This document shows positions 25,102-34,974 of a DNA stretch of 64,000 nucleotides, one piece after another (position 1 is the stretch's first letter; each line of letters begins with the position of its first letter). Origin of the DNA: Lachnospiraceae bacterium (lineage in GTDB: Bacteria; Bacillota; Clostridia; Lachnospirales; Lachnospiraceae); NCBI GenBank assembly GCA_910575035.1, contig CAJTDL010000007.1, forward strand, positions 62,001-126,000, given 5' to 3'. The position numbers and the translations under genes were made by a program. The notes beneath the pieces are model-generated. The model was not told the origin of the DNA, did not search any database, and saw only the letters and a program-made list of their open reading frames with translations.

Positions 25102-27801
25102 ATGAATTACAGCAAGAAAAGCCTGGCCGCAAGGGAACGGCAGATCACTTCCACTGCTTCACTGATACGCAAAAAATTCACAGTCATCTTTTTCAAGGGG
25201 CTGCTCGTTTGCTTTTTAGCCGTTGTGATTATCGGGGGCTGCGCTGGGATTGGGGTATTCAAAGGCATTATTGCATCCGCCCCAGATATTTCTGACATTG
25301 ACCCCACTCCCACCGGTTATCTTTCCGTGGTTTTGGACAACCAGGGCAAGCAGACTGCCACTTTGGTAGCTTCTGGCTCCAACCGGGTCTATGTGACTTT
25401 AGATGAAATCCCCCTGAATCTCCAACACGCCTTTGTGGCCATTGAGGATGAGCGTTTTTATGAACACAACGGCATTGACATCAAGGGCATTATCCGTGCA
25501 GGGTTTTCCGGTATCAGAAATGGCTTCCATTTTGACCAGGGCGCCAGCACCATTACCCAGCAGCTTTTGAAAAACAATGTGTTTGAAGGATGGACAACCC
25601 AATCTGGCATAGAAAAGATACAGCGCAAAATCCAGGAGCAGTACTTAGCCATAGAACTGAGCAAGATCAAATCCAAGGAATGGGTGCTGGAAAATTATCT
25701 GAACACCATCAACCTGGGACAAAACACTCTGGGAGTACAGGCTGCATCACGCCGATACTTCGGCAAGGACGTGTCAGAACTCACCCTATCAGAAGGGGCT
25801 GTCATTGCCGGCATAACCAAAAATCCTTCGGCCTACAATCCAGTCAGCCATCCAGAAGAAAATAAAAAACGCCAGAAGCTGGTGCTGAAAAATATGAAAG
25901 AGCAAAATTTCATTTCCGAAAGCCAGTACCAGGAGGCCTTAGAAGATGATGTTTACTCCCGCATCCAGCAGGTAAACATCGAATATGCCGAGGAAAACCC
26001 AAACTCCTATTTTGTGGATGCCTTAATCGACCAGGTGGTGCAAGACCTTGTGGAGAAAAAAGGCTACACAGACACCCAGGCCTACAAAGCCATCTACAAC
26101 AGCGGCCTGACCATCCAGTCCACCCAGGATATGGATATCCAGAAAATTTGCGATGAAGAAGTGAATAACCAGGAAAATTATTCCACAGAACCGCAGTACT
26201 CCTTTTCTTACCGCCTGACCATCCAACGGAAGGACGGGGCTGTGGAAAATTTCAGCGACCAGACGATGATTTCCCATTACAGCGCCAATAATGCGGATTA
26301 TTCCCTGAATTTTCCCAGTGTGGAAGAAGCTCAGGCAGCCATTGATGCTTACAGAGCTGAGCTTTTAGAGCCTGGCGACACCATCCCTGAAGGAGGAGAA
26401 TCCACTGTCTTCACCCTGCAGCCCCAGGCATCTGTTACCATCATTGACCAATACACCGGCGATGTGAAAGCCATTGTGGGCGGCAGAGGGGACAAAACTG
26501 GCAGCCGCACCCTAAACCGCGCCACCTCCACCACCCGGCAGCCTGGCTCAACCTTTAAGGTACTGGCAGCCTTCGCCCCTGCCCTGGATACCGCTGGCAT
26601 GACCCTTGCCACTGTCCAGGACGACTGCCCCTTCAGCTATAGCAACGGCACATCCCTGCGGAATTATGACAACAGCTACCACGGCTTCACGACGCTCCGT
26701 TATGCTATTACAGAATCCATCAATGTAGTAACGGTAAAAACATTGGCTGACATTTCTCCACAGGTGGGGTATGACTACCTGCAAAACTTCGGCTTTACCA
26801 CCCTTGCGCCAGAGGATATTGTGGAATCCCTCTCCTTAGGCGGCATCACCAATGGTGTAACGAACCTGGAACTGACCGCTGCCTATGCTACCATTGCAGA
26901 CAAGGGCACCTACACAAAGCCCCGTTTCTATACCAAAATCTTAGACCACAGTGGAAACGTGATGATTGACAATGCCCCGGAAACCCATACCGTATTAAAG
27001 GAAACCACTGCCTTCTTGCTGACAGACGCTATGAAGGACGTGCTAACGAAAGGCACCGGGACTGCCGCTAATTTCGGCAACATGCCCACTGCCGGCAAGA
27101 CAGGCACTACCACCAAGAACCGTGATGTGCTGTTTTCTGGTTTTACGCCTTATTACACCTGCTCCGTATGGTGCGGCTATGATGACAACAGCCCCCAGGA
27201 CAATGCCCTGACTTCCAATCCCAAAAAGCTCTGGAAGAACATTATGGGGCGCATCCATGAAAACCTGCCCCAAAAGGATTTTGACAAGCCAGAAGGAATT
27301 GTGACCGCAGAAGTATGCAAAAAGTCCGGAAAACTGGCTGTAGAAGGCTTATGTGATGCAGACCCCAGAGGAAGCATGTTTGAAACAGAGTATTTCGCAG
27401 CCGGAACAGTACCCACAGAATACTGTGACCACCATGTAAGCGCCACCATCTGCACCAAATCTGGCATGCTTGCCAACCAATACTGCCCCAAAAAGCTGCG
27501 GCAGACTGGCGTATATATTGTAGGCGGATCGCCCAACACAGAAGACGAGCCTTACCTTTTGTCAGGGGATCTGCAGGATGAAAAATACTGTACCATCCAC
27601 ACTCTGAAATCTCTCCTTCCTAAAATCCCGGAAATCCCCGGACTAAAAAATATGGAAAATGAAGATGGCACAGAGGATGGCACAACGGAAAATGGGGAAT
27701 CCGAAGAAAATGAAGATGAACATGGCGAAGGCAGCAGCCATACAGAAAATATTAGCGAAAGGCAGGAAGGCTCCGAAGATGGCGGCGGGGCAGCCGAATA
27801 G
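25102..27801 (+). CDS. Class A penicillin-binding protein (PBP1A type)
   Basis: 899 aa from the ATG at 25102, with AAAGGAGG 6 nt upstream; an ATG 28 codons earlier lacks a site. One N-terminal membrane segment (about residues 28-52). Glycosyltransferase 51 domain (about 70-250) with EDERFYEHNGIDIKGI and QGASTITQQLLKNN. Transpeptidase domain with SxxK in PGSTFK, SxN in ESIN and KTG in GKTGTT. It polymerises and cross-links peptidoglycan outside the membrane. The last 50 residues are Glu/Asp/Gly-rich and appear disordered. Confidence 0.95.
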   Translation: MNYSKKSLAARERQITSTASLIRKKFTVIFFKGLLVCFLAVVIIGGCAGIGVFKGIIASAPDISDIDPTPTGYLSVVLDNQGKQTATLVASGSNRVYVTLDEIPLNLQHAFVAIEDERFYEHNGIDIKGIIRAGFSGIRNGFHFDQGASTITQQLLKNNVFEGWTTQSGIEKIQRKIQEQYLAIELSKIKSKEWVLENYLNTINLGQNTLGVQAASRRYFGKDVSELTLSEGAVIAGITKNPSAYNPVSHPEENKKRQKLVLKNMKEQNFISESQYQEALEDDVYSRIQQVNIEYAEENPNSYFVDALIDQVVQDLVEKKGYTDTQAYKAIYNSGLTIQSTQDMDIQKICDEEVNNQENYSTEPQYSFSYRLTIQRKDGAVENFSDQTMISHYSANNADYSLNFPSVEEAQAAIDAYRAELLEPGDTIPEGGESTVFTLQPQASVTIIDQYTGDVKAIVGGRGDKTGSRTLNRATSTTRQPGSTFKVLAAFAPALDTAGMTLATVQDDCPFSYSNGTSLRNYDNSYHGFTTLRYAITESINVVTVKTLADISPQVGYDYLQNFGFTTLAPEDIVESLSLGGITNGVTNLELTAAYATIADKGTYTKPRFYTKILDHSGNVMIDNAPETHTVLKETTAFLLTDAMKDVLTKGTGTAANFGNMPTAGKTGTTTKNRDVLFSGFTPYYTCSVWCGYDDNSPQDNALTSNPKKLWKNIMGRIHENLPQKDFDKPEGIVTAEVCKKSGKLAVEGLCDADPRGSMFETEYFAAGTVPTEYCDHHVSATICTKSGMLANQYCPKKLRQTGVYIVGGSPNTEDEPYLLSGDLQDEKYCTIHTLKSLLPKIPEIPGLKNMENEDGTEDGTTENGESEENEDEHGEGSSHTENISERQEGSEDGGGAAE

Positions 27802-27826
27802 GATGGCAGAAATATCCAATGGGAGC

Positions 27827-27871
27827 AAAGCCCCCTGCTGGCAAAATATGCCGGCAGGGGGCTTTATTTTT
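27827..27871 (+). terminator. Strong terminator of the PBP gene
   Basis: AAAGCCCCCTGC / GCAGGGGGCTTT stem (27827-27838, 27854-27865) followed by ATTTTT. The reverse side may also stop minus-strand transcripts. Confidence 0.88.
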
Positions 27872-27920
27872 CCAATAAGCCATTCAGCTAATCCAAATAT
27901 CTCTTTGCCAAATCTGTTTT

Positions 27921-29021
27921 TTACAGCTCCAAATGATACGCCACTTTCCCTTCCTGGAAGGCTTTAGAAAACTTCTCTGTTACCCTTTCCAGAATCCCAT
28001 GGGACACATTGGTGATCGCCTGTTCCGCCAAATCCCCATGCTTTTTCTGCCATACGCTTTCGGAAAGGCCGCTCTCTACCTCCACTTGAAAATGCCCATT
28101 TTCTCCAGGCGCAATACTTGCCTTTATCCGATATGTATCTGCCAGGCCAGACAGGCGCATGATTACCAAATACAATGCAAATACCAGACGCAGATGGTTC
28201 TCTGGCAAAATCCTCCCCATAAACCCATCCATTGAGATTTCCACTTCCTGCTGCTGTTCGGGATGATGGAATTCCTTCAAAATTCCCTGAGAAACCTGCG
28301 CAGGCTGCCCCTGCATAATTTCCTGCCCATATGCCGCTTCCGCATCCTGCGCAGGTTCCTGCCCATATGCAGCCTCTTGCCCCTGTGCCATCACATGCTC
28401 CTGCTCCCGAATCAGCCACAGCAAAATCCTTCGCTCATAACGAAGCACCTGCTCCTTTTCCTCCTTAGACAACACAGACTTTACATCTTTCTGGAATGTC
28501 TTCAGCATCCCTTGCAGAAACCGCACAAAATCCTCCTTTTCCCGAGGCTGATCCTGGATACTCTGTTCCAGTTCCGCAATCCTTAAAGATGCGCGCCGAA
28601 TCCCCTGGTCAATCTGCTGTCGTTCCATGCGCATATTTTCTCCCTTTTCATATAGATGCAGCCCCTCCTGAATGGAATCATAAAGCTTCTGATAATCCGC
28701 CGGCTTCTGGAAAATCCGAAAAACCCTTAACTCATTCACCAGCAATTTCAAATAAGCTGGCTCCATGCGCCTTGTATACACAATACAGACTGTCTGCGGA
28801 AAATGCTCGTTCAAGTATGCGATCAGCTTAGCACCCCCAAAAGTTGAAAGGTGCATCCCCGTCACCACAATTTTATATCTCTTTTTACGCAACAGTTTGG
28901 CTGCCTCCAGGCCGCTGTTGGCTACATCAATCTGGATTTTACAGCTCATTTTCTCCATTGCTGCCAAAAACTCCTGGATAAATTCCTTTCGATTATTTGC
29001 AAACAGCAGGTTATCTTCCAT
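27921..29021 (-). CDS. Pseudo-receiver, coiled-coil protein of unknown function
   Basis: 366 aa from the ATG at 29021, chosen because GGAG lies 9 nt upstream; upstream TTG and ATG alternatives are too close to or before that site. Residues about 1-120 resemble a response-regulator receiver, but the acidic pair is NN (FANNR) and the phospho-Asp position is Gly (VVTGMHLS), while the Thr/Lys equivalents (VYTRR, FQKPAD) remain. So it is unlikely to be phosphorylated. A long helical region follows, then a Gln/Ala/Gly-rich part with AYGQE repeats, then a C-terminal domain that may bind a partner. It follows the amt gene on the same strand. Confidence 0.75.
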   Translation of the reverse strand: MEDNLLFANNRKEFIQEFLAAMEKMSCKIQIDVANSGLEAAKLLRKKRYKIVVTGMHLSTFGGAKLIAYLNEHFPQTVCIVYTRRMEPAYLKLLVNELRVFRIFQKPADYQKLYDSIQEGLHLYEKGENMRMERQQIDQGIRRASLRIAELEQSIQDQPREKEDFVRFLQGMLKTFQKDVKSVLSKEEKEQVLRYERRILLWLIREQEHVMAQGQEAAYGQEPAQDAEAAYGQEIMQGQPAQVSQGILKEFHHPEQQQEVEISMDGFMGRILPENHLRLVFALYLVIMRLSGLADTYRIKASIAPGENGHFQVEVESGLSESVWQKKHGDLAEQAITNVSHGILERVTEKFSKAFQEGKVAYHLEL

Positions 29022-29237
29022 ATCCATCTTCTCCTTCTTCCCCAAAAAATACCCATTATCTTCTTAACAAAGTTCCTCCAATCTGCTTCGCAAATATATT
29101 TTACCATTAATCTTCCCATTTCTCTACAAATAAATGGCCATATTATATCATAATCCATAATATAGCTACTATTTGTTCTCACGGAATACGCAGTTCAGCG
29201 CATTCCCAATGTCCGATACCCCCATTCCATAATATTC

Positions 29238-29268
29238 TTTTGATTTTTCTTTGGCAGCCATATATAAT
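29238..29268 (+). promoter_or_regulatory. Sigma-A promoter of the candidate sRNA
   Basis: TTGATT (29240-29245), 17 nt, TATAAT (29263-29268) on the plus strand. An 8-bp inverted repeat AAGTAGGG / CCCTACTT (29271-29290) covers the likely start and could be an operator. Confidence 0.6.
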
Positions 29269-29274
29269 ATAAGT

Positions 29275-29423
29275 AGGGAAATCCCTACTTTCCATATTTT
29301 AGGACGTGAACGATGTTTGAAGAATCCAAAGATTATGACATCGGCTGAATTTCTCAACATGGATTAAAACAGCTTTGTACAGCAGAGCCAGAAACCATAA
29401 TGGTTTCTGGCTCTGTTCTTTTA
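29275..29423 (+). ncRNA. Candidate small RNA between pseudo-receiver and amt genes
   Basis: A promoter (29240-29268) and a perfect 14-bp terminator stem (AGAGCCAGAAACCA / TGGTTTCTGGCTCT, 29384-29414) with a T-rich tail frame about 150 nt with no plausible protein. The longest plus-strand start there gives only about 12 codons. The position in a nitrogen gene block suggests, but does not show, a regulatory RNA. The remainder of the 29022-29589 gap has no other gene that I can support. Confidence 0.5.
29384..29423 (+). terminator. Terminator of the candidate sRNA
   Basis: Perfect 14-bp stem with a TAA loop and a TTCTTTT tail on the plus strand; no T-run on the other strand. Confidence 0.7.
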
Positions 29424-29589
29424 CATCTGCCATATCTCATTTTTCAGCATACGCTTGCCGCAGCCCTTATCTGCTGGCACTCTGCCTACGGCAAAAATGC
29501 CTGTCAATGCAGCCGCCCCGGCTCCTCCCTGACGGTCGCTCCCCCAGTATTTTCCTACCTGCCAATCCCCCCTTAAGCTACCGTTTAAC

Positions 29590-31338
29590 CTACTCCACAT
29601 CCAACAAAGCATCCAAATCCTCTTCCCCTGTCCGAATCTTGATCACCTTCGCCACATTGTACACAAATATCTTTCCATCCCCAATATGCCCCGTATAAAG
29701 CGTCTTTTTCGCTGCTTCAATCACCGACTGAATTGGAATATTCCCTACAATAATCTCCAATTTCACCTTAGGCAGCAAAGTAGCGTCCATTTCCACGCCG
29801 CGGTACTTCTCCCCAGCCCCTCTCTGGATCCCACAGCCCATCACCTGCGTCACCGTCATCCCCGTAACGCCCAGTTCATTCATCGCCTTCCGCAGCTTAT
29901 CATACCGGGACAATTTCGCAATGATTACCACTTTGTACATCCCAGCCCCATCAAAAGGCGCCGTTGAAACCACCTTCACTGCTGCATCCCTTTGAACCAG
30001 GGATGCCGTCTCATAATCAGATGTGCCCAGGTTCGTATTCTCATTCACATCCATAGTCATGGTATTGGAAACATCCATAATGCTGAATCCAGAATATGCC
30101 GAAGCAATCCCATGCTCACAGGAATCCAGCCCTACGATTTCCTCTTCCTCACTTACACGCAGCCCTATGGTTGCCCTAATCACCAAAAATGCTATGGTAA
30201 TGGTAACGGCTGTCCATGCCCCCACAGACAATACTCCCAGCGCCTGCAGCCCCAGCTGGCGGAACCCGCCGCCATAAAACAGCCCGTCAATCTCATTTCC
30301 AGGGGCAGAAGATGTGGCAAACAGCCCTACTGCCAGTGTTCCCCATATCCCATTTAAGCAGTGGACGGCGACCGCTCCTACCGGATCATCAATATGCAGC
30401 TTATAGTCCAAAAGCCATACGCCAAACACCACCAAAAGCCCGGAAACCACGCCTACAGCAACTGCCCCAAAGGCATCTGCCACATCGCAGGGAGCTGTAA
30501 TGCCCACAAGCCCTGCCAGGGAAGCGTTCAAACACATGGATACATCCGGCTTCCCATATTTCACCCATGTAAACACCATACAAACTACCGTAGCCACTGC
30601 CGGCGCAATGGTCGTCGTCAGGAAAATAGACCCTAACTGCGGGATACTGGTGGCAGCCGCCCCATTAAACCCATACCATCCAAACCAAAGGATAAAGCAC
30701 CCTAAGCACCCAAGGGGCAGGTTGTGCCCAGGAAATGCATTTACCTTTGTAATTTTCCCATTTTTATCTGTAGAAAACTTCCCAATACGCGGCCCTAAGA
30801 CCTTTGCCCCAATCAGCGCAGAAATCCCGCCTACCATATGGATTGCGCAGGATCCTGCAAAATCATGGAACCCAAGCTGTGCCAGCCAGCCGTTCCCCCA
30901 GATCCAATGTGCCTCAATGGGATAAATCAAAGCGGAAATAATCCCAGAGTAAATGCAGTAAGACAAAAATTTCGTCCTTTCTGCCATGGCTCCCGACACA
31001 ATGGTTGCTGTAGTTGCGCAGAACACCAGGTTAAACACAAAATTGGAAAAATCAAAGCTTTCATAAGCCGTAAAAATATCAAACCCTGGCTTCCCAATAA
31101 AGCCCATAAAATCCTCCCCCAGCAAAAAGGAAAATCCAATCAATATAAACACCACAGTCCCAATACAGAAATCCATTAAATTCTTCATCAGGATATTGCC
31201 GCTGTTTTTTGCCCTGGTAAAGCCTGCTTCCACCATAGCAAACCCCGCCTGCATCCAAAATACCAGTGCCGCCCCAATCAGAAACCAAATCCCAAAGGTA
31301 TGCTCACTGATTAAACTTACTACCATATCCTCACTCAT
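29590..31338 (-). CDS. amt: Ammonium channel fused to a P-II signal domain
   Basis: 582 aa. Residues about 1-420 are a complete Amt channel of 11 helices with conserved blocks AGSCAIHMVGGISALIGA, FILWFGWYGFNGA and AVHCLNGIWGT. A linker of about 50 residues leads to a C-terminal GlnB/P-II-like domain (about 470-582) with VVIIAKLSRYDKLRKAM, GVTGMTVTQVMGCGIQRG and GHIGDGKIFVY. The T-loop region is altered (RGAGEKYRGVEMDA) and retains the family GDGKIFV motif. The start at 31338 is chosen because AAAGGAGG lies 7 nt upstream; an ATG two codons earlier is too close. It imports ammonium, with built-in 2-oxoglutarate/adenylate sensing likely. Confidence 0.95.
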   Translation of the reverse strand: MSEDMVVSLISEHTFGIWFLIGAALVFWMQAGFAMVEAGFTRAKNSGNILMKNLMDFCIGTVVFILIGFSFLLGEDFMGFIGKPGFDIFTAYESFDFSNFVFNLVFCATTATIVSGAMAERTKFLSYCIYSGIISALIYPIEAHWIWGNGWLAQLGFHDFAGSCAIHMVGGISALIGAKVLGPRIGKFSTDKNGKITKVNAFPGHNLPLGCLGCFILWFGWYGFNGAAATSIPQLGSIFLTTTIAPAVATVVCMVFTWVKYGKPDVSMCLNASLAGLVGITAPCDVADAFGAVAVGVVSGLLVVFGVWLLDYKLHIDDPVGAVAVHCLNGIWGTLAVGLFATSSAPGNEIDGLFYGGGFRQLGLQALGVLSVGAWTAVTITIAFLVIRATIGLRVSEEEEIVGLDSCEHGIASAYSGFSIMDVSNTMTMDVNENTNLGTSDYETASLVQRDAAVKVVSTAPFDGAGMYKVVIIAKLSRYDKLRKAMNELGVTGMTVTQVMGCGIQRGAGEKYRGVEMDATLLPKVKLEIIVGNIPIQSVIEAAKKTLYTGHIGDGKIFVYNVAKVIKIRTGEEDLDALLDVE

Positions 31339-31404
31339 GTCCATTCCTCCTTTTGCGCTCCATCCGCGCGATTAAAATGCACCTTTGTAAACAACAATAT
31401 AGGG

Positions 31405-31465
31405 AATAAAAAACGGCACTTTCTCCCTTCTCCACAGCTTTGTGGTTCAGTTGAAAATGCCGTTT
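31405..31465 (-). promoter_or_regulatory. Terminator-like hairpin in the amt leader
   Basis: AAACGGCA / TGCCGTTT arms (31411-31418, 31458-31465) followed on the minus strand by a TTTTTT run, about 70-130 nt before the amt start. An inner hairpin CCAC-AAAGCT-GTGG (31432-31445) has A at loop position 1 and G at position 4, as ANTAR-recognised loops do. It could end glnA transcription or attenuate amt. The rest of 31339-31718 shows no gene. Confidence 0.5.
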
Positions 31466-31645
31466 CCCATGCCTGTTCTCATTTTCGATTATTTATGTTC
31501 ACAATTTATTCATTTTAGATTCAAAAAAGTTTCATTTTCATAACACGGAAACTTCATTTCTTTTGCATATAATAAAACCAAGTTAAAAAACTAATAAATA
31601 CGCTAACTACTATTCTACTATTCAAATAAACTTTTTCATAATAAG

Positions 31646-31671
31646 TGCCAGGTAACGGAAGTTGCCTGGCA
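31646..31671 (-). terminator. Hairpin just after the glutamine synthetase gene
   Basis: TGCCAGG / CCTGGCA core with a mostly paired middle, followed by a weak T tract on the minus strand. Confidence 0.45.
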
Positions 31672-31718
31672 TCCTCCCTTTTAAATCCTAATCTTCCTCA
31701 TCCTTATACATCTAAGAT

Positions 31719-33839
31719 TTATACTTCGAAGATCAAGTCTCCGTAAGAAGGCATTGGCCACATCTCTTTGTCCACCATCATCTCCAATTGATCAACTGGC
31801 GCACGCAGCGCATCCATGTCTGCTTTGATCTCATCACGGTAGTAAACTGCCTGCTCCCTGCCGCCTTCCATAGATGAACCCTTATCTGCAGTCTTCTGCA
31901 ATTTTGCCAGGGCAGCCTTAGCGCCCGCCAGTAATCTGGAAGCCTCCACCAGCAGCTCGGTCTGTGTACTGGTATCTGCCGCATCGCCGCAGGCAGCCTT
32001 CACAGCATTGATGGAATTGGCCAGAGAGGTGGTATATTTGATCACAGAAGGGATAATCTGCTTCCCTGCCATGTCAATCATGGTACGCGCCTCAATATTC
32101 AGAGCCTTGGAATAGTTCTCATACAAAATCTCTGTCCTGGATTCCAGCTCTGCCTTGGTGAATACGTTGAATTTCTCAAATAATGCAATGGACTTTTCTG
32201 TGGTCAAAGCCGGTACTGCATCCACCAATGACTTAATATTGGGAAGCCCTCTGCGCCCTGCCTCCTCAACCCATTCATCGGAATATCCATTTCCATTAAA
32301 CACAATCCGCTGATGGGCAATGGCCTGTTCTTTGATCAGGTTATGCACAGCTGTATCAAAATCCTCTTCCTTTTCCAGATAGTCGCAGGCATCGGAAAAG
32401 GCTTCTGCCACAATGGAATTGAGCACTACGTTCGGCGGCGCAATCGAGTCATTCGAGCCAACCATACGGAACTCAAACTTATTCCCAGTAAAGGCAAAGG
32501 GCGAGGTACGGTTCCTGTCCGTAGCATCCTTACGGAAATCCGGCAATGTCTTCACGCCTGTCTGGAGCACTTCACGTTTCAGGCTCCTAGTAGCCTCGCC
32601 TGTACTGATGAGCTGGGTCAGCACATCCTGCAGCTGCTCGCCCAGGAAAACAGAGATAATAGCAGGCGGCGCCTCATTCGCCCCAAGCCTGTGGTCATTT
32701 CCTGCATCCGCGGCAGACTCACGCAGCAAATCCGCATGCTTATCCACAGCCTTCAAAATACAGGTCAGCACTAACAGGAACTGAATATTCTCATGAGGCG
32801 TCTTACCTGGCTCCAAGAGATTAATACCGTCATCCGTCACAATCGACCAATTGTTATGCTTGCCAGATCCATTCACCCCTGCAAATGGCTTTTCATGGAG
32901 CAGGCAAGTCAAACCATGGCGGCCAGCCACTTTCTTCAAAGTCTCCATTACCAGCTGGTTGTTGTCCACTGCCACGTTTGCCTCTGCGTAAATGGGCGCA
33001 AGCTCATGCTGTGCCGGAGCAACCTCGTTGTGCTGTGTCTTCGCGGTAACTCCCAGCTTCCATAATTCTTTGTTCACATCCTTCATATAAGCCGCAATGC
33101 GCTCCCTGATAGCCCCAAAGTAATGGTCTTCCATTTCCTGTCCCTTTGGCGGCATTGCCCCAAACAAGGTGCGGCCTGTAAAGATCAGATCCTTCCTCTT
33201 TAAATATTTCTCACGGTCTACCAGGAAGTACTCCTGCTCTGGCCCTACAGAAGGGGTTACTTTCTTGGAGGTGGTATTCCCAAACAGGCGGATCAGACGC
33301 AGGGACTGCTCATTAATAGCTTCCATGGAACGCAGCAGCGGTGTCTTCTGATCCAAAGCCTCTCCTGTATAAGAACAGAAAGCCGTTGGAATACAGAGCG
33401 TCGCGCCTGCGGCATCCTGGCGGACAAAAGCCGGGGAGGTACAGTCCCATGCGGTATATCCCCTTGCCTCAAAGGTAGCCCGCAGGCCGCCGGATGGGAA
33501 GGATGAGGCGTCCGGCTCCCCTTTGATCAGCTCTTTCCCAGAGAAGCTCATCAGAACTTTTCCATTTGGCATGGGGGCTGTGATAAAGGAATCATGCTTT
33601 TCCGCCGTAACGCCTGTCAATGGCTGAAACCAATGGGTGTAGTGGGTAGCGCCTTTCTCAATGGCCCATTCCTTCATCTCATGGGCGATCACGTCCGCTG
33701 TCTCCAGATCCAGCTCTTTTCCCTCGCCAATCACTTCTTTTAATTTTTTATAAACCTTTTTCGGCAAACGCTCCTGCATCACTGCGTCATTGAACACGTT
33801 TTCCCCAAAGATCTCTGCTACATTGTAATATTCGCTCAT
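31719..33839 (-). CDS. glnN: Glutamine synthetase type III
   Basis: 706 aa, the length of GSIII (about 700) rather than GSI (about 450). Motifs are [68 protein letters not shown] and [20 protein letters not shown]. It makes glutamine from glutamate and ammonia in a dodecamer, in keeping with the Amt channel after it. A 250-nt leader with alternative structures precedes it. Confidence 0.97.
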   Translation of the reverse strand: MSEYYNVAEIFGENVFNDAVMQERLPKKVYKKLKEVIGEGKELDLETADVIAHEMKEWAIEKGATHYTHWFQPLTGVTAEKHDSFITAPMPNGKVLMSFSGKELIKGEPDASSFPSGGLRATFEARGYTAWDCTSPAFVRQDAAGATLCIPTAFCSYTGEALDQKTPLLRSMEAINEQSLRLIRLFGNTTSKKVTPSVGPEQEYFLVDREKYLKRKDLIFTGRTLFGAMPPKGQEMEDHYFGAIRERIAAYMKDVNKELWKLGVTAKTQHNEVAPAQHELAPIYAEANVAVDNNQLVMETLKKVAGRHGLTCLLHEKPFAGVNGSGKHNNWSIVTDDGINLLEPGKTPHENIQFLLVLTCILKAVDKHADLLRESAADAGNDHRLGANEAPPAIISVFLGEQLQDVLTQLISTGEATRSLKREVLQTGVKTLPDFRKDATDRNRTSPFAFTGNKFEFRMVGSNDSIAPPNVVLNSIVAEAFSDACDYLEKEEDFDTAVHNLIKEQAIAHQRIVFNGNGYSDEWVEEAGRRGLPNIKSLVDAVPALTTEKSIALFEKFNVFTKAELESRTEILYENYSKALNIEARTMIDMAGKQIIPSVIKYTTSLANSINAVKAACGDAADTSTQTELLVEASRLLAGAKAALAKLQKTADKGSSMEGGREQAVYYRDEIKADMDALRAPVDQLEMMVDKEMWPMPSYGDLIFEV

Positions 33840-33890
33840 ATTCCATACATCCTTTCTCTTAATATAAAAATAAGCATCCTCCCAGAGGGC

Positions 33891-33964
33891 TTTTTATCTT
33901 ACAGGCAATCCAGAAGGAGTCGCTTATAAGATAAAAAGGGCATTCCAATCCTCTTGGAACGCCC
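33891..33964 (-). promoter_or_regulatory. glnA leader: terminator overlapping an alternative hairpin
   Basis: A terminator (stem 33938-33947/33955-33964, then a T-tract at 33933-33937) lies about 95 nt before the start. The T-tract and the bases after it (33927-33937) are an exact complement of 33891-33901: an 11-bp inverted repeat, TTTTTATCTTA / TAAGATAAAAA. The downstream arm could pair with the tract, so two competing structures exist, as expected for attenuation. The ligand or protein is unknown. Confidence 0.55.
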
Positions 33965-34110
33965 TTGTTCATCAACATCTGTTTCATGTCTGGTATTAAG
34001 ATACTCTAATCTTTCCAAAAAATCAACAGAATTTTTATAAAAATTTTATTTTCTGTTATTTTAGAGAAAAATATTCATATTTGAGCAATTTTTTGTGGAA
34101 ATTTTCCTGC

Positions 34111-34974
34111 TTAGGCCTTTCCAACCGACCCAAATAATTCCATTTTCTCTTTTACAGTTGCCTTGATTGCCTCAACGCCAGGAGCCAAGATCTTCCTTGG
34201 GTCAAATCCTTTCCCTACCTGGTCTTTGCCTTCTTCGATATATTTCCTGGTAGCTGCTGCGAAGGAAAGCTGGCACTCTGTATTTACATTGATCTTAGCT
34301 ACGCCCAGGGAGATGGCTTTCTTGATCATATCCTCAGGGATTCCTGTGCCGCCATGAAGAACCAGCGGCATCTCTCCTGTCTTCTGCTGTACGGCATCCA
34401 AAGTCTCGAAGCTTAAGCCTGCCCAGTTCTCTGGATATTTTCCATGGATATTGCCGATGCCTGCTGCCAGCATGTCCACGCCTAAGTCTGCAATTGCCTT
34501 ACATTCGTCTGGATCTGCACATTCGCCTGTGCCGATTACACCGTCTTCTTCGCCGCCGATTGCACCTACCTCAGCCTCAATGGACATTCCCTTATCATGG
34601 GCAATCTTTACAAGCTCTGTTGTCTTTGTTACATTCTCGTCGATTGGGTAATGGGAGCCATCAAACATGATGGATGAGAACCCAGCCTCAACGCATTTCA
34701 GGCAAGCTTCATAGCTGCCATGATCCAGATGAAGGGCAACTGGAACTGTGATGTTCAGCTCTTCCAACATCCCGTTTACCATACCTACAACTGTCTTATA
34801 CCCTGCCATGTATTTTCCGGCGCCTTCTGATACGCCAAGGATTACAGGAGAGTTTAACTCCTGTGCGGTAAGTAAGATGGATTTTGTCCACTCCAGGTTG
34901 TTGATGTTGAACTGGCCTACTGCATAATGGCCTGCCTTTGCTTTCTGTAACATTTCTTTTGCAGATACTAACAT
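34111..34974 (-). CDS. fba: Class II fructose-bisphosphate aldolase
   Basis: 287 aa, zinc-dependent family. It interconverts fructose 1,6-bisphosphate with DHAP and glyceraldehyde 3-phosphate in glycolysis. Seen: HLDHGS (Zn ligand), IEAEVGAIGGEEDG, GIGNIHGKYP and VLHGGTGIPEDMI with further ligands. A TATAAT-like box lies upstream near 35025. The GVAKINVNTECQ block is intact. Tagatose-bisphosphate aldolase activity is the only close alternative. Confidence 0.95.
   Translation of the reverse strand: MLVSAKEMLQKAKAGHYAVGQFNINNLEWTKSILLTAQELNSPVILGVSEGAGKYMAGYKTVVGMVNGMLEELNITVPVALHLDHGSYEACLKCVEAGFSSIMFDGSHYPIDENVTKTTELVKIAHDKGMSIEAEVGAIGGEEDGVIGTGECADPDECKAIADLGVDMLAAGIGNIHGKYPENWAGLSFETLDAVQQKTGEMPLVLHGGTGIPEDMIKKAISLGVAKINVNTECQLSFAAATRKYIEEGKDQVGKGFDPRKILAPGVEAIKATVKEKMELFGSVGKA

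Noticed and set aside
29169-29261. A 30-residue minus-strand ORF (MAAKEKSKEYYGMGVSDIG...)
   Set aside because: It has no ribosome site and overlaps the sRNA promoter; conservation was not checked.
31411-31465. A classic two-hairpin ANTAR element
   Set aside because: Only one hairpin with the right loop is visible.
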